DNA from: Cyclina sinensis
Lineage: Eukaryota > Mollusca > Bivalvia > Venerida > Veneridae
Direction of reading: 5' to 3'
NCBI GenBank assembly: GCA_012932295.1
Contig: JAAONU010000001.1
Span: 30,969,449 to 31,033,448 of the forward strand
DNA length: 64,000 bases
This document shows, piece after piece, positions 48,401-62,280 of this stretch. The notes beneath the pieces are model-generated. The model ran no database searches, was not told the origin of the DNA, and saw only the letters and a list, made by a program, of their open reading frames with translations. The translations under genes and the position numbers were made by a program. Positions within the stretch are counted from its first letter, which is position 1, and each line of letters begins with the position of its first letter.

Positions 48401-50769
48401 GAGACCACTTTAAGTATCTGGGCTTCGTGATTCCTCAGTTTTTTTTTCAATAAGTATTTGTATAACAGATAACATGGAGATGAAAATGCTATTTCTCACA
48501 GGCCCAGTATGAACAAGTAGTACCTGAGAAGGGTTTTTTTTTACAAGGATAGTCCTTACACAACCTTATCATAGGGATGTAAAGTGTATATAATTGTAAA
48601 TTAGATTTATAAAAGCTATTTATCATTATCTTTCTTTCTAGATGACACTAAATGTTTGTTTTTTCTTCATTTTTCTTTGTAAACACAAGACGCCTTCAAT
48701 GGTGGTTCTCTAATGATCCCAGAGGCATATAACTTTAACATAATGGGTCCAAAGTTTTATTTAGACAATGCTTCAATTTATGCTTTTGACCTCTAGATTT
48801 TTTTTCAAAATTTTAAATAGTTGCCTCTAGTTGCCATGCTAAGAAAAGTTCATGACATGACATGTAGTAACAATTTTTGAAGAACATCTCTACCAAGTTT
48901 CATCAACATTCATTTGGTTGAAGTTATTCTCTGTATTTAAGTTCATCAATCAGAAAAAATTACTCTTGTTACAAATTACTCCTGTTACAAATTACTGCTG
49001 TTACTCTAAAGTTAAATTGGATCATTCATCACAGAATGAACAGAATCAAAGATAAATAGCATGCAGTTAGCTCAGTGCAAGCAGTTTTAATTTTCTTGGC
49101 TTTCAGATGTATATAAAATTGAATAATGCTCCAGACATGGAAGTGTAAATGATAAAACTAAAAGAAAATTGCAAATATTTGATTTTTATGTTACTTTGCA
49201 TTGAATGAGTTTGTTGCTTTTCATTTCCTCAATACCACCCCCAGATACCCCCTCATTAGTTGGAAAAATCTTAGATAATCTTAAAAAAATGATTGTATGC
49301 TCATGACAAACAGGAATCAAATCCGGACCTCTGTAGCTCAATTCTTACCTTCAATAAAGCCATCACATATGGTTCAGTAAGGTTCAAACAGTGATAGATG
49401 TATTTCTTTTACAAAAGCACCAACAGTGAAGCTGTCACAGCTGTCATGTTCCTAGCTGAGAGTGGGGACTACCAGTAATGAATCTTCACATGTTGATTGT
49501 GTCATTAGAGTCAGGTGTCTCAAGATGGATAATAAATAAGCACCCATAGCTTCCATCTGAACCAATCTCACACAAGTTGGTTTTGACTGAATTGGCACAA
49601 TTTGATATATCATACATTTTGGCAAAGTACCTTTCTCTTTGTTTACACTTTACCTTATAGCCTTTTTACTTTCTTTTCAAGTTACTATTTGCTTTGTCAA
49701 AAACTATGAGTTGGTGACAGTCACTTTCAATTAATATTATGATTATTTATATCTAAACAGGGTTGGTTGACTTGATTACAAGACATATAATCCTGTCACT
49801 GTTTTAGAGTAATACTTGTTCAGAACAGGGACATGCACTTGGATAATCATTGCTTGGCCCTGTGTGTATGGGCAATTCTGCAGCCTGGATTGACCCTTTT
49901 AGCTATAAATATTTGGCCAGACTCAACAGCAGGGTTGTAAAGGTTTCTAATTTTCAAAGCAGAGTCTAACTGCTCACAAAGTATGTTGGTTTGAACCCCT
50001 CTAGCTACACATCATGGACGTTTATGTCAGAAACTTGGAATTCTCCTTTCGAGACCAGAATGCGAAAAAGTGGTATCTGCTCCTTTATGTTATGGTTAGG
50101 TATACAACCAGCCCAACTAAAAGACAGAGAACAAGATTTCAAGACCACAACAGATGAGTGTAGTCGACTTTTGGTTCAAATCCAGCAAAAGATAGGTCTT
50201 GTAGCAACAAATATTAAAAGACTATTATAACATGGATTAATCTAATCAACACCTAGAGCAGTACCGATAATAATTCAAAGCAACTGAAAATTTTCACTCC
50301 TGACAATTGCATCAAAAAGGTAGCACTTTATTAACAATTTATTATGACAATCTTTCTCAAGGGTTTGTATTAGGAATGGCATTTTATTTCAGATTTCAAT
50401 GAATATAGTAAGAGACCACACTAGCCATGCAAGTGTGTTTTTCAAAGGAGAACTCCAAATACTTGTGCGAAGTTTTGATGTTTATTAATGGTAAGAGCAC
50501 ACAATCATATATTAACAAACACATATTAATAAACGCATATAAACAAGTTACACTAAGACTAAATTATCAAAATACAATTTCAATACATAAAAAAATCTTT
50601 GCTGAACTTGAAAAAAATGCACTGATGTGTGAATGGTATTCCTTAAAAATTGAGCCGCATAAACAGACTCGAATACATTTTTTCCTCAATTTTTTTCAAA
50701 GCATGAAACTCTTTCTCTTTGGTATTAAAACTAACATTACCCACAACATAAGATACCAATTATTTTCAT
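48401..50769. other. Intergenic, repeats possible, no gene recognised
   Basis: A B-box-like gatttgattcctg on the minus strand at about 49312-49325 may be a SINE remnant. An ORF of 79 codons at 49991-50230 (+) and one of 114 codons at 50427-50771 (+) directly precede an L1-like element. They could be remains of its first ORF, but I see no diagnostic motif. Confidence 0.4.
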
Positions 50770-53490
50770 GACTTTTTTTTTCAGTCATAAGTGATCATTT
50801 TCATTTTGAAAAAAATATATAAGTATAATCTCATAAAAAAGTTTTTTTAGTGGCTGAAAGATAAAAAATTCTCAGCTTGCCTTATACAAGAAACACAATT
50901 AATTAGTCAAACATGGCAGTGTGAATGAGACTGGTGGCAGTTTGAATGAGATGGGAAAGCCTTTTTGAGTAGCAACAGCTCAAACAGTGAGGGAGTAGCA
51001 ATATTGCTCTATACTGAATGAATATTTTTAAACCAATACTGACACAGAAAATGTCGAAAACAACTTGCTAAAACACACAAACTAAATTAAACACATTGAA
51101 TGAGAAAAAATCAATGGTCTTTTATTAAGAGGAAAAGCATTGAAACTTGATGGAAACAAAAATAAAAAGAGTTAGCTGTGCCCAAGGTTGTAAAGTTACA
51201 GATTATAATCAAATTGTAGCTGAAGAAGTAACTTTTTTAAAAACATTATATAACAAAAAATAAACAGAAGCAAGCTTATTTAAACTCTTTTCAACAATAC
51301 AATGGCAATATTATATATAAAAGAGTGTATGTGAAGGTTTTCTCACAGGCTATAAATTCTGCTATCTGAGGGCTTAACCAAATTTTATGGATTCATCTAG
51401 AATGATATGAAACTGTATTTCATTGACTCTCTTAACTATTCTTATGAAAAAGGGTAATTATAAGACCTTCAGAAACTTTCTATTTCAATACTTATACCAA
51501 ACCGTAGTCTGGTTTCAGAACCAGAAATTAAATGCTATTCTTTAGTAATGTTAAGCTAAATGACTATTATGTCCCTTTCTAACTACAGACTTATCTTTTC
51601 TTGGCTGGAAATACTGGAATTGTATGACTGCTAGCAGAGGGAAAAATGTTGCTATTAGAGAGGTAAAACATTTAATATATGAATGCAATAACATAAACAG
51701 AAAAGGATCATATAGCCTACAGCCAGGATAACCAAACAGGTAAATACAATTCTATCAACGTGGCAACCATTAAGTTTACTAAATGTTGGCTTCAAGACAG
51801 TACTAACAAAAGCAATAGCAAATTGACTAAAGTATATTTTACATTCAACAATATGTCTAGAACAGTCTTAACCATGCTTTTATGATCCAATTACTGCACG
51901 ATTTATTACCTGTAAGTGGATAAAACTTTTCTACAATCAAATAAATAGTATCATCAAAAATACATGTCAGACAGTTTCTAAATTGAAAGACGATTTCTAT
52001 AGACTGTCCACTCTCATCTTATTCATTATCTGCTTTGAACTACTAGTATTAACAAATGAAAATAGCAAAAGACAAACAAATGAAAGGCATTACTATTCAT
52101 AATAAAGAACTAAAAACAAACAATATTTGAAGATGATGCAGCTTACATGAATAACAGTGAAAAAGAATCTTGTGAACATTCAGTAAATATTATTCAAGAC
52201 TTTGGAAATATATATGGTCTCAAAATGCAATATGGATATCATCTGGACTTCAAAAAATGCATCAATACTTGGAATGACATTTCAACTAACAGGGAAATAA
52301 ATAGTAACAAATTCGTCCCAGAGTGTTATAAATAAAAACAACCCTACAATATTCAATTCTATATGAATGGTAAAAATGGTACCTATTATGCAAGAATATG
52401 AACTCTGGGGATCTTAAGCTTACAGACTTGAAATCATTTTTATATTCTATAAAAGCGCGTTGGGGTAACTGGATTGTTAATGGAGGACAATAAGGTTGAT
52501 TAAAAAGATTTTATCACAGAAAGACATTAATGGAATTGGTCATAACATCTTTTAAAGAGATATTTTAACATCTTGGTTCAAAATATAGGAACATGAAGAT
52601 AGAAATCCAATCTGCTTAAAAATCATTATATGGAAATACTCTGATATCAAAACAGAACTTAAACAACAGTCTTTGAAAATTGGCATAAAAGAGGAATTAA
52701 AGATGGAGCTCAATTGTTTAATTTTCACAGAAACCCTTAAAATTAATTAACAAATAATTTTGTTTAGACAGTAAAGAATTCCTGCACTTTATCAAATTGT
52801 TAAAAATGTTCCCAAAAAGATTTCTTTCAGAAAAATTGGAAAACTTCATCTAAATGCTGAAAATCATAAACAATCTGAATCAAATAAATTAAAGTAAACA
52901 ATATGCCAACTGAAACAGTCACTGCCGAAAAAAATGTGGGTAACAGTTTTGGCATTTGTAAAATAAACTAGAAAATATATCTACACAATACATTCATCTT
53001 AAATAACTCATGAAACAAGCTTATTAAGTTTCCAGAATAGGTTTTTAATGCATATTCTACCAACAAACAAACATTTACATATGTGTAAGTTAACACTAAC
53101 AATTTTATGTGATTTCTGTAACATGCACATTGAAGCAAACACTTATTTTGGGAATGTAATAATGTACAAATTCTTTATCAAAATGAAGAAAACTTCTAAA
53201 ATAAAAAAAAGTATTGACGACAAGTTTACCCTTGAAGAAATTTGCCTAGGAATAACAAGGAACATGAAATCTGAAAGAATCAAACTTGAAAGAGAAACTG
53301 AATTTATGTGAAATAAACTTCAAAAACATGGTCAGTATTTCTAAAAAACTAAATGACCCTTAGAAAAACTAAATATTTTCCATTTCTTTCTTTCTCTATT
53401 TTTTTTATTTATATTTTTCTCTTTTCTCTCCTTTACACTTTCTTACTTCTTCATACTAAACAGAATACTTTAATTTGTATACATACTCAA
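50770..53490 (+). mobile_element. Eroded L1-like LINE (endonuclease, RT and C-terminal Cys motif remnants)
   Basis: Family motifs appear in order on the + strand between many stops: endonuclease KFSACLIQETQ near 50870 and NSSNSEGVAILLYTE near 50970; RT CPLSSYSLSA near 52005 (from a QGCPLSPYLF-type motif) and MKGITIHNKELK near 52082; the region after the active site NNSEKESCEHSVNIIQDFG at 52150; GDLKLTDLKSFLYSIKARW near 52410; and the C-terminal LCDFCNMHIEA near 53115. A pyrimidine-rich stretch follows. The order and motifs are those of L1-type ORF2. No frame is open for more than about 90 codons, so it is long dead. Confidence 0.75.
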
Positions 53491-55373
53491 GAAAAAATTG
53501 AAATTTCTGTAAAACTTCATTTTCTAGATATTTGTAATAACTGAATTACTAAAGAAAAGAAGAAAAGTTGTATGCTAGTGACAAAATTAAATGTTTTTGT
53601 ACACAAAGGAATTTGAATAAACAGGGTTAACCTGCAAAGGGACTCAACATTAAAATAAACATAATGAAAAATTGCATCACAAACTGTCTAGAATTATGTA
53701 TAACAATGTCTAAAATCTATCAAATAAAATGTAAGATGACTTATTTCTAAAACAATTATCAGCAATTTACTTAACAAAATCATTACAAACACAGCAATGT
53801 TTAAATTCCATACAACTAAAATTAAGTATAAAGAAACATATGTACTTAAAATACCCTTCACTGAAACACCGAAGCCACACAGGAAAAACACCTGTGAAAT
53901 TATGAAACCTGTAACTGCAGCATGCAAAGCTACTTCTCCAGGTATAGGACGGCGGGATTTTCTCATCCAAAATGCACAATGAATACATATTTTATTCTTT
54001 CAATACATTAGTTATCTAAGTGACCCAATACTTGATAGCAAGCTGAACTTACAGTGTTCTTTAGCCTCACTAATGGCTCAATTTTCACTTTTTTCAAAAC
54101 AGTTTACACATATATGTAGATTCAGCTGTTTATTTGAATGTTTACTGGAACTGTGTAAAGTCTAGGGTGGGGAATGGTCTCTCTGGGTTTGGAGTCAACA
54201 GCATGCATAGAAGAACCACTGAAATGATAAAAGATGCAAGATGCTAGGGTAATAATGCACAGAGATTGAAATTTCACAGGTTTATCATTTATTCCTTTAT
54301 TACTGTTCATCAATATTCTGGTTTTTGTCCCTACTTATAATCTGAAAATTTCATGTTATCAAGATGTAATTTTAATTGCTCCTTTCAAAGACTCCACATT
54401 TGTGATCTAGTGGTTTAGGTCACTGTTTGTAATCAATTATCACCTTACTTTTGACTAAAGCCAGAGGTTAAAGACCTTCCTTGGACAATGACTATGTGAG
54501 AAAGCTGCTAGAGTGAATGTGGCTGAGTACTGGTCTTTCCCAGTGAAGTGCCCATCTAACTGTAAAATGAGTTCACTTTTGGTAAACTTTAAAGTTCCTC
54601 TCAAAACATAGCTGTCAAAACAAAAAGAGTAAAAAAAATTCATGTATTACCTGCTTCAACAAGGTATTTTCTCTGGTTTGGAGGTTCAGTTCCATGTCTT
54701 CAAAGGAATTCTGGTAAATTTGGTGTAAAATTCTTAAACTCCTGCAATATAAAACATTGTCAAACATTTGACACAGGTATACCATATATGCCATATATTA
54801 TATGATCCACTTAAATCCTAGTGTCCTACTGAATGCCAGTTCCATTTTTCTCTAAGACAATAAAAGTACTTAATAATCATATGTGCTACATTAGTAAACA
54901 GGCCCCAAAGAAAATTTACAATCCTACAGACTTACGTTTTATGATATTTAGCCAAATTTACCTTTAAAAAACTGCAGAATGGGACTTTTCAAGATGATCT
55001 GGAGTCTTAAGATCCACATCAATGTTGTTGTAGAAATGTCATAGTTTCTTATCCTGGATGTTTATGTGGTATGTCACTGACAGAGATTTCCTTACAGCCA
55101 CCATGCTGCATGGTACCTTGCAAAGAGCTCGATTTCACAATGTAGATATCCATTCTTAAGATAACATAAAATACAGTACATGTCACATTTTGGTGCCTAC
55201 ATTTAAAGGATACTTCATTGTTACAAAATAGGTAATGAAGTTAAAAATAAGTGTTTTGATTGTATCATAAAAACTACTGAGATTTACAAATGAAGATATT
55301 TATATATAACAATTATTTAACATAAACAGTGTAAAATCTGATTTATTACTTTACCTAGGAGGTATGGTATATT
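53491..55373. other. Mostly unassigned DNA with one exon-like segment
   Basis: No clear gene. A 90-codon hydrophobic ORF at 53694-53966 (-) is of unclear meaning. At 54395-54610 (+) a tRNA-like head (gtgatctagtggtttaggtc) and a degraded tail (gagtactggtctttccc) suggest an old SINE. A splice-bounded exon-like block is listed separately. Confidence 0.4.
54651..54741 (-). other. Candidate exon (91 bp) with acceptor and donor, one in-frame stop
   Basis: On the minus strand the block is preceded by ttttatattgcag and followed by gtaatac. One frame reads EFKNFTPNLPEFL, a TGA stop, then RHGTEPPNQRKYLVEA, which looks protein-like on both sides of the stop. It may be a pseudo-exon, an exon of an untranslated RNA, or chance. 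I do not recognise the peptide. Confidence 0.3.
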
Positions 55374-55676
55374 CCCATGTCTCTCCCCTCACATCAGATC
55401 CTGTTGGTACATTCTCCATGTCTCTCCCATCACATCAGATCCTGTTGGTACATTCTCCATGTCTCTCCCCTCACATCAGATCCTGCTGGTACATTCTCCA
55501 TGTCTCTCCCCTCACATCAGATCCTGTTGGTACATTCTCCATGTCTCTCCCCTCACATCAGATCCTGCTGGTACATTCCCATGTCTCTCCCCTCACATCA
55601 GATCCTGTTGGTACATTCTCCATGTCTCTCCCCCCGTATCAGATCCTGTTAGTACATTCTCTGTGTCTCTCCCCTC
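55374..55676. repeat. 41-bp minisatellite, 7 copies plus a partial
   Basis: The unit atgtctctcccctcacatca then gatcctgttggtacattctcc repeats with a 41-bp period; one copy is a few bases shorter. Copies differ by one or two bases. Because 41 is not a multiple of three, it opens overlapping ORFs in all three + frames, which are artefacts. Confidence 0.92.
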
Positions 55677-56084
55677 ACCTGCAACAGCTCATATCCATCA
55701 GTCCAGTTGCCCAAAAGCAGATAAGTCATACAACATAGAACATCTTGTAATGACATCAGCACTGGAAACTTCAATGGTGTCTAAATCAGTCTGGTTCTCA
55801 GAAAGGGACATGTAACTGGAGCTGAAATATTACATTATCATTAATATAGTTTTAATTTTTACTTTCTAAATAAAGATACATGTGTATATACATGATCTCA
55901 TCTTATCTTATATGTATTTACATTGTCTATTATTTCACAAACGTAATTTCATTATCCCAAGTTGTATATTTGCCATTTTCTTCTACCCCCTTACCTTTTA
56001 AATGCTCAAGATTAATACTGGAAAATTTAAAATCACATTGTGAACAATAAAACAAATACAAACCTTATTTCATAGGTTTTCATT

Positions 56085-56800
56085 CTGTTTCCCGTATCAC
56101 AATACTGCCACATTTCTTCCTCTAACTTATAAAATGCCCAGCTTGACTCAAACAGAAATAGAAACAGATTAAATTAAAAGCAACTAACTTGATACAGATA
56201 CAAAATCAATAAAGAATTACATGACTGCTAAAAAGATATTAAAATGACCTACTGAAAAATTTAATCTAAAAACCATTGTGTTTGCACTGATCTCTAATTT
56301 GTCTACCTCCCTGAATCCTAAATTTAAATGTGAAAATGAGAATTTACAAAATTTACCTGTAAGTATCTCATTTGGCAAAGCCTTAGTGTATGCAGGAAGA
56401 TTAGGAAAACAAAAGTGCAACAAGTGAAAACAAGTGAAGTGAAAGTCTTTACCATTTGAAAGTGACAAATCAGGTACTTACTTACATAAACAAAAAGGCC
56501 AAAATAAAGTAAGAAGTCATCCAAATGAGACAGTACAACCACAGCTGATTAGTAGACAACTTCTAAAGTAGGATATTACAAAGAGAACTGAATACAGAAA
56601 AGTAATCAAGAACAATTTATATTATTACAAATGAAAAGAAGAAACAGTGTAATTCTACATACCTTGTTTTAATCAAGATATACCTATTCCACAAACCTTT
56701 CAAATCTGCACAATCTGAGTAATGCCAAAGGTCAAGGTTAATCCTAAGTGAAACTGACAATACTGGCTCTGAAAATATTGAGACATGTGAAATAAAGAAA
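56085..56800 (-). repeat. ~0.7-kb segment directly duplicated at 63270-63985 (left copy)
   Basis: Shared blocks include gaattacatgactg.taaaaag, aaccattgtgtttgcactgatctc, ggcaaagccttagtgtatgc, gtgaaagtctttaccatttg, agaagtcatccaaatgagac and ctacataccttgtttta, in the same order and orientation in both copies. On the minus strand several GT/AG-like borders are visible (caaatg|gtaaag, aaacaag|gtatgt), so it may contain exons of an unrecognised transcript. Confidence 0.75.
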
Positions 56801-57779
56801 ATTTATTGTTTTCTGCACTGGATACCTACTTTAGATTACAAAATCCATCCATAAATAAGTGTCAAAACTGTCTTCAAAGGTTGAATCATGGTCTAGATAG
56901 ATATTAACTGAAAACGTTTAAAAGAGATTTATGGTTTTTATGCATTAGACCCCTTTGGGTTAATAGTTAGTAAAAAGAAGGGTGATGCCAGGATGATCTG
57001 ACAAAGTGCCCTCTCAATACAGACTCTGTAACTAAAACAGGAACAAGTAAGTCAGTATATCAGACACGAGAATTATATGGTTGCAATATTTGTAAATAAA
57101 TATTTGAAACTGGACAAAAAAGCTGTCAAAACTTTCCTGATTCCAGATTTCAGAGACTATACCAGAAAAGTGAAACTTACTTGAAAAAGAACCAACTCTT
57201 CCATCCTAATCTGGCCCATTCTGCCATGCTGATGCATTTTTGCTTTCATCAGACTAGAACTTATTGCAAAGGACATCAACCAGAATAAAGTCAAAACCTA
57301 AAAAGTAAAAGTAAATGCTAACTTACTGGTTGTTTTGTATATCTGAGCCTGCCTTTAATGTCCAAGGCCATTTAAACTAAGTTCTGTCAAAGATGGAAGC
57401 CAAGAAATTTCATTATGTATCAACAATTCTGAATGAAGCACCTCTTAATGTTAATTTAATCATACTGTTAACAACTGTTTTCCTTTAAGAATTGAACATA
57501 GTTATTTAATTCTGACCTCTTTAGAATTATCGCTTCAGAACAAGGTATTTATGCTGTTGCTTTGAGATACATTCCTTATACAAAATGCCATTTTCAGAGA
57601 TAAGAATGAGACAAATAGCCTGAAAATTAAAGTCCACTCTAACTGCTATTATTTCAATGTTTCGTTCAATGTTTCATTTCTGAAAAAATAAAATGTAAAA
57701 ATTATTCAACATCAGAGAGTCTCGATTCAGAAGACAAGCGACCAGAAAAGAGAAAACCAACTTACTTTTTTGTGGAGAA
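56801..57779. other. Unassigned DNA between the duplicated segment and the tandem array
   Basis: AT-rich, with no ORF of note. Scattered acttac/cttac donor-like complements on the minus strand resemble those in the array to the right. Confidence 0.35.
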
Positions 57780-60700
57780 AAATTCCACCAAATCTAAATG
57801 CAAAATCTTCATTTCAACCAGTAACATACAAAACCCTTTAAAGAAAAGCAACTGTTTATAACAATACAACTGTATTTATATGATCTGGGAGTAAGTGCAA
57901 TTTTTTACTTTTAGGACAGAGGTGTAAAGCAATCACTTGACCAAAACATATATGAAAATCTTCTTTTGAACTGGTGTAATGCAAATTCCTAAAAAGAAAG
58001 GCAACTGCCACCGATAACACCTAAGCATGGTTATTTATTAATACAAATATTTAAAGAAAGAAAGGAATTAGCCCTTCTTCTAACTAAACTTAATAAAAGC
58101 AGTAAAAACCATTCTTCAGCATTAAAATCTATATATTTAGTTGACAAACAACCATAAAAGGTAAAACCAACTTAATTCTTATAGGAACAGGAATTCCAGC
58201 ATTAAAAACTAAACCTGCAGTCTTCATCATATATTGCAAATGATACATCAGATAGTGAAATTGAGCAAATCTCATGCAAAATCTTCATTTCAACCAGTGA
58301 CATGCAAAACCCTGTAAAGAAAAGCAACTGTTAATAACAATACAACTGCATATATAAAGTATGGAAGAAATGGCATTTTTTTTACCTTTATGACAGAACA
58401 TCAACTTACTTCTCATGGAAACAGCAATTCAGTCATCAATACCAAACTGCAAACTTCATAATATGGTGCAAATGATACATCTGATGATGAAATTAAGCAA
58501 ACGCTGGACCAGAACATCATGCAAACCCTTTCATTCAACCAGCAGCATGCAAACCCTGTAACAAAAAGCAATTGCTAATAACCACACAACTATATGTATA
58601 TGAAATAGAAGCAAGAACAATTGTTTACCTTTTGGACGGCAATGCCCAGCAGTCACTTCACTGAAACATCTGCAAATAGTCATTTGAGCTGCTGTGCTGC
58701 AAATACCTGAAAAGAAAGGAAATAAATAACAATGATACTTAGACATGCTTATTTTATGCTTATTTAGAAAAAACTTTTAAAGACATTTGCGTTAAATAGT
58801 ACTAAATTAGCGCTTCCTAATACAGTAAATGAGTAAAATTCAAATTGAACTGATGGAAATCAGTGAAAACTACTTTCCAACATCAACAATATCTCCATAC
58901 AAAGCAGACATCAAGAAAATAGAAAGAAACTTAAATATTAAGGAAACAGGAATTCAGCCACCAAAATTGCAAACTTCATCATATGATGCAAATGATACAT
59001 CTGATGAAGAAATTAAGCAAACGCTTGACCAGAACATCATGCAAAACTTTTATTCAACCAGCAGCATGGAAAACCCTGTAACAAAAAGCAATTGTTAATA
59101 ACCACACAACTATATGTTTATGAAATAGAAGCATGAACAATTGTTTACCTTTTGGACAGCAATGCACTGCAGTCACTTCACTGAAACATCTGCAAATAGT
59201 CATTTGAGCTGCTGTGCTGCAAATACCTGAAAAGAAAGGCAACAAATAACAATGAAACTTAGACATGCTTATTTTATGCTTATTTAGAAAAACTTTTAAA
59301 AACATTTGCGTTAAATAGTACTAAATTAGCGCTTCCTACTAGAGTAAATGAGTAAAATTCAAATTGAACATACGGAGAGCAGTGAAAACTACTTTCCAAC
59401 ATCAAAAATCTCAATATAAAGCAGACAACAATAAAATAGAAAAAAGAACTTACATCTAATGGAAACAGGAATTCAGCCACCAAAATTGCAAACTTCATCA
59501 AATGGTGCAAATGATACATCTGATAATGAAATTAAGCAAACGCTGGACCAGAACATCATGCAAAACCTTCATTCAACTAGCAGCATGCAAAACCCTGTAA
59601 AAAAGTCATTTGAGCTGCTGTGCTAAAAATACCTGAAAAGAAAGGCAATAAATAACAATGAAACTTAGACATGCTTATTTCTTTAGAAAACTATTTAAAG
59701 ACATTTGGTTAATTAGTACTTAATTAGCACATCCTAATACAGTTTATGAGTGAAATTCAAATTCAACATAACGAAAGCAGTGAAAAACCCATATTTTGCA
59801 GATAAACAAAGAGAAAAACAAAATTAACTTACTTCTAATGGGAAGAGCATTCAGCCATCAATACCACACTGCAAACTTCATCATATTGTGCAAATGATAC
59901 ATCTGATGATGAAATTAAGCAAACACTGCACTAGAACATCATGCAAAACCTTCATATCAACCAGTTACATGCAAAACCCTGAAAAGAAAAGCAATTGTTA
60001 ATAACTACACAACTGAATTTATATGATAAAGATGCAAGAACAATTGTTTACCTTAAAGACAGCAATGGACAGCACTAAAACATCTGCAAATAGTCATTTG
60101 AACTGCTTTAATGCAAATACCTGAGAAGAAAGGCAATAACTTAAATGAAATTCAGACATGCCTATTTATTTAGAATTTTAAAAAAAAGGAATTCAGTTAA
60201 AAAGTACTTCATTAGCACAACCTATTAAGAGTCAATGCGTGAAATTTAAATTCAACATAATGAAAGCACATAATGAAAGCAGTGAAAATCATTTTTCAGC
60301 ATAAAAAAGCCCATATTTAGCAGATAAACAACAAGAAAAGTGAACATCAACTTACTTCTAATGGGAAGAGCAGTTCAGCCATCAATACCAAACTGCAAAC
60401 GTCATCATATTGTGCAAATGATACATCTGATGATGAAATTAAGCAAACAATGCACCAGAACGTAATGCAAAACCTTCCTTAAAAGAAAAGCAATTGTTAA
60501 TAACAACACAACTGAATTTATATGATAAAGAAGCAAGAACAATTGTTTACATTAAGGACAGCAATGCACAGCAACAAACTGACCAAAATATCTCAGATGT
60601 TTATCTGAGCTGTTGTTATTAAAATACCAATAAGGAAATTCAACTGCATACAATTCATAAACATGCTTAATTATTTTATTATTTATGTTAAATAGAAGTA

Positions 60701-60910
60701 AAATAGGTCTCTTACTACAGTAAGAGATTGCAATTCAAATTGAACATAACAACAGCAGGAAAAAACTTAAGTCAACACCAATTCTGTCATTATCTGGTGT
60801 ACAACTGCTGATGAATTTAAGCAACTACTAGACCAGAATATTTTTGCAAATCTTCATTCGAAGTGGTATTATGCAAAACTCCTGAGAAAAAAAGGCAAAG
60901 ACTAATAACT
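57780..60910 (-). repeat. Tandem array of diverged ~250-520-bp units with splice-like signals
   Basis: The phrase gcaaaaccctgtaa.gaaaagc marks unit borders near 57828, 58306, 58551, 59071, 59590, 59973, 60468 and 60875. Each full unit contains, read on the minus strand: ttgcctttcttttcag|G, an ~80-bp exon-like block (B) ending ccaaaag|gtaaac, a ~75-bp spacer ending ttacag|GG, a ~150-bp block (A) ending near ccattagaa|gtaagt, then ~200 bp to the next unit. Block B is open in one frame in several copies (TICRCFSEVTA), whereas block A has stops in all three minus frames. On + a short peptide phrase ANDTSDDEIKQTLDQNIMQ recurs but is broken in most copies. It could be repeated exons of a non-coding transcript, or a satellite-like array. 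Confidence 0.6.
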
Positions 60911-61213
60911 TATATATACTGACGGAAAAATATAACTGTGCACACTAAAACACTTAATATCTTTTATTAGGTATAAAATTATTTTAGCAGATTTCTTTTG
61001 TGTAATTCACAAGGTAATCTTGTTTCAATAATACTGCTTTTCGCGAGTTGCACGTGCAAAATGTATAGCCCGTAACGGTCTCGCTTTTTACGTGTTTCTT
61101 TATGTTAACATCCTCGTACATGCTGTTTCGAGTTATTTTAACCGTCAAATTATAGTGAGCTACCCAGCAGTTCAGAAAAACACCTTAATTTGGATTTTAA
61201 GTCTTTGAAGACA

Positions 61214-62280
61214 ATGCCACGCATCTCAGAAAATGATCGCCTACGTGCCGTCGGTATGCTCCAAGCAGGCATTGCTCAAAATGCGGTTGCGCAGCGTTTT
61301 GGTGTTCACCGAAACACCATATCAGCACTTTGGCGACGATTTCAGCAACGTGGCAACGTCCGTGATCTACCACGTCCAGGGCGTCCACGTGTGACGTCAA
61401 TCCGTCAAGACAATCATATCCGGCTTACACACCTACGGAATCGATTTCAACCGGCCACATTAACAGCACGAACAATTCCTGGCTTGAGACCTATCAGTGG
61501 ACGAACTGTTAGAAACCGATTAAGAGAGCACAGCATTACTCCACGACGTCCTGCGATACGTCATACTCTTATCTTACGTCATCGACAACGTCGACGTCAG
61601 TGGTGCAGACAGTATCTAAGGCTTCCAAGAGCATATTGGAATAATGTTCTGTTTACTGACGAGTCGCGGTTTCACTTAGAAAGTTCGGACGGACGAGTTC
61701 GTGTATACAGGCGTCGCGGAGAACGTTACTTGGATCCCTGTGTTTTTCAACGTCAACGTTTTGGTGGTGGTGGGTCGATAATGGTTTGGGGAGGTATCTC
61801 ATCTCAAGGCAGGACCCAGCTTGTAATTGTCCGTGGCAATTTAACGGGTGTTCGTTACAGAGATGAGATTTAACATGAGATTTTTACAATTTAACGGGTG
61901 TTCGTTACAAAGATGAGATTGTCATACCCCACGTGCTGCCATTTCTTCAACGTCAAGGGCGTAACATGACGTTTCAACAAGACAACGCTCGGCCACATGT
62001 AGCACGTGTAGTTACCGGGTTTCTGGCTCAGCAAAACGTGAGTGTCTTACCCTGGCCCGCTGTTTCACCAGATCTTTCACCAATTGAGCACGTTTGGGAT
62101 GAGATGAAGAGACGCCTCCGTCAAAGACGTAACCAACCTCTCACGCTGGACCAACTAGCGCAGACATTGGTCAACATCTGGAACACCATTCCACAGGCAG
62201 TTATCGCCAACTTAGTTGCCTCTATGCCTCGTTGCTGCCGTCCTTGCTTGAACGCCAATGGAGGCCACACACGATACTGA
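61214..62280 (+). pseudogene. Tc1 transposase, DD34E, frameshifted by a 50-bp tandem duplication
   Basis: The protein starts at ATG 61214 (MPRISENDRLRAVGML) with a first helix-turn-helix (NAVAQRFGVHRNTISALW), a GRPR hinge-type motif, and a second helix-turn-helix (ISGRTVRNRLREHSI). Catalytic residues follow: FTDESRF (first D), QQDNARPH (second D) and SPIEHVWDE (E), with 34 residues between the last two, so DD34E. The frame stops at 61871-61873 because a 50-bp stretch (ttaacgggtgttcgttac.., at 61841 and 61891) is duplicated; after it the correct frame resumes and ends at TGA 62278-62280. All motifs are intact, so inactivation is recent. It would cut and paste DNA at TA sites in the nucleus. 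Confidence 0.92.
61841..61938 (+). repeat. 50-bp tandem duplication inside the transposase gene
   Basis: ttaacgggtgttcgttac plus the following agatgagatt occurs at 61841 and again at 61891 with a single G/A difference. The copy length is not a multiple of three, which causes the frameshift. Confidence 0.9.

Noticed and set aside
53353..53544. 63-codon + strand ORF rich in Phe and Leu
   Set aside because: It translates a pyrimidine-rich tract at the end of the L1-like element; this is low-complexity sequence.
55364..55815. Three overlapping + strand ORFs of 91-124 codons
   Set aside because: They run through a 41-bp minisatellite; the period makes all three frames open at once. No independent coding evidence.
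58829..59098. 89-codon + strand ORF in the tandem array
   Set aside because: The same phrase (ANDTSD.EIKQ) is broken by stops or frameshifts in most sister units, and splice-like signals point to the minus strand. I could not support it as a gene.
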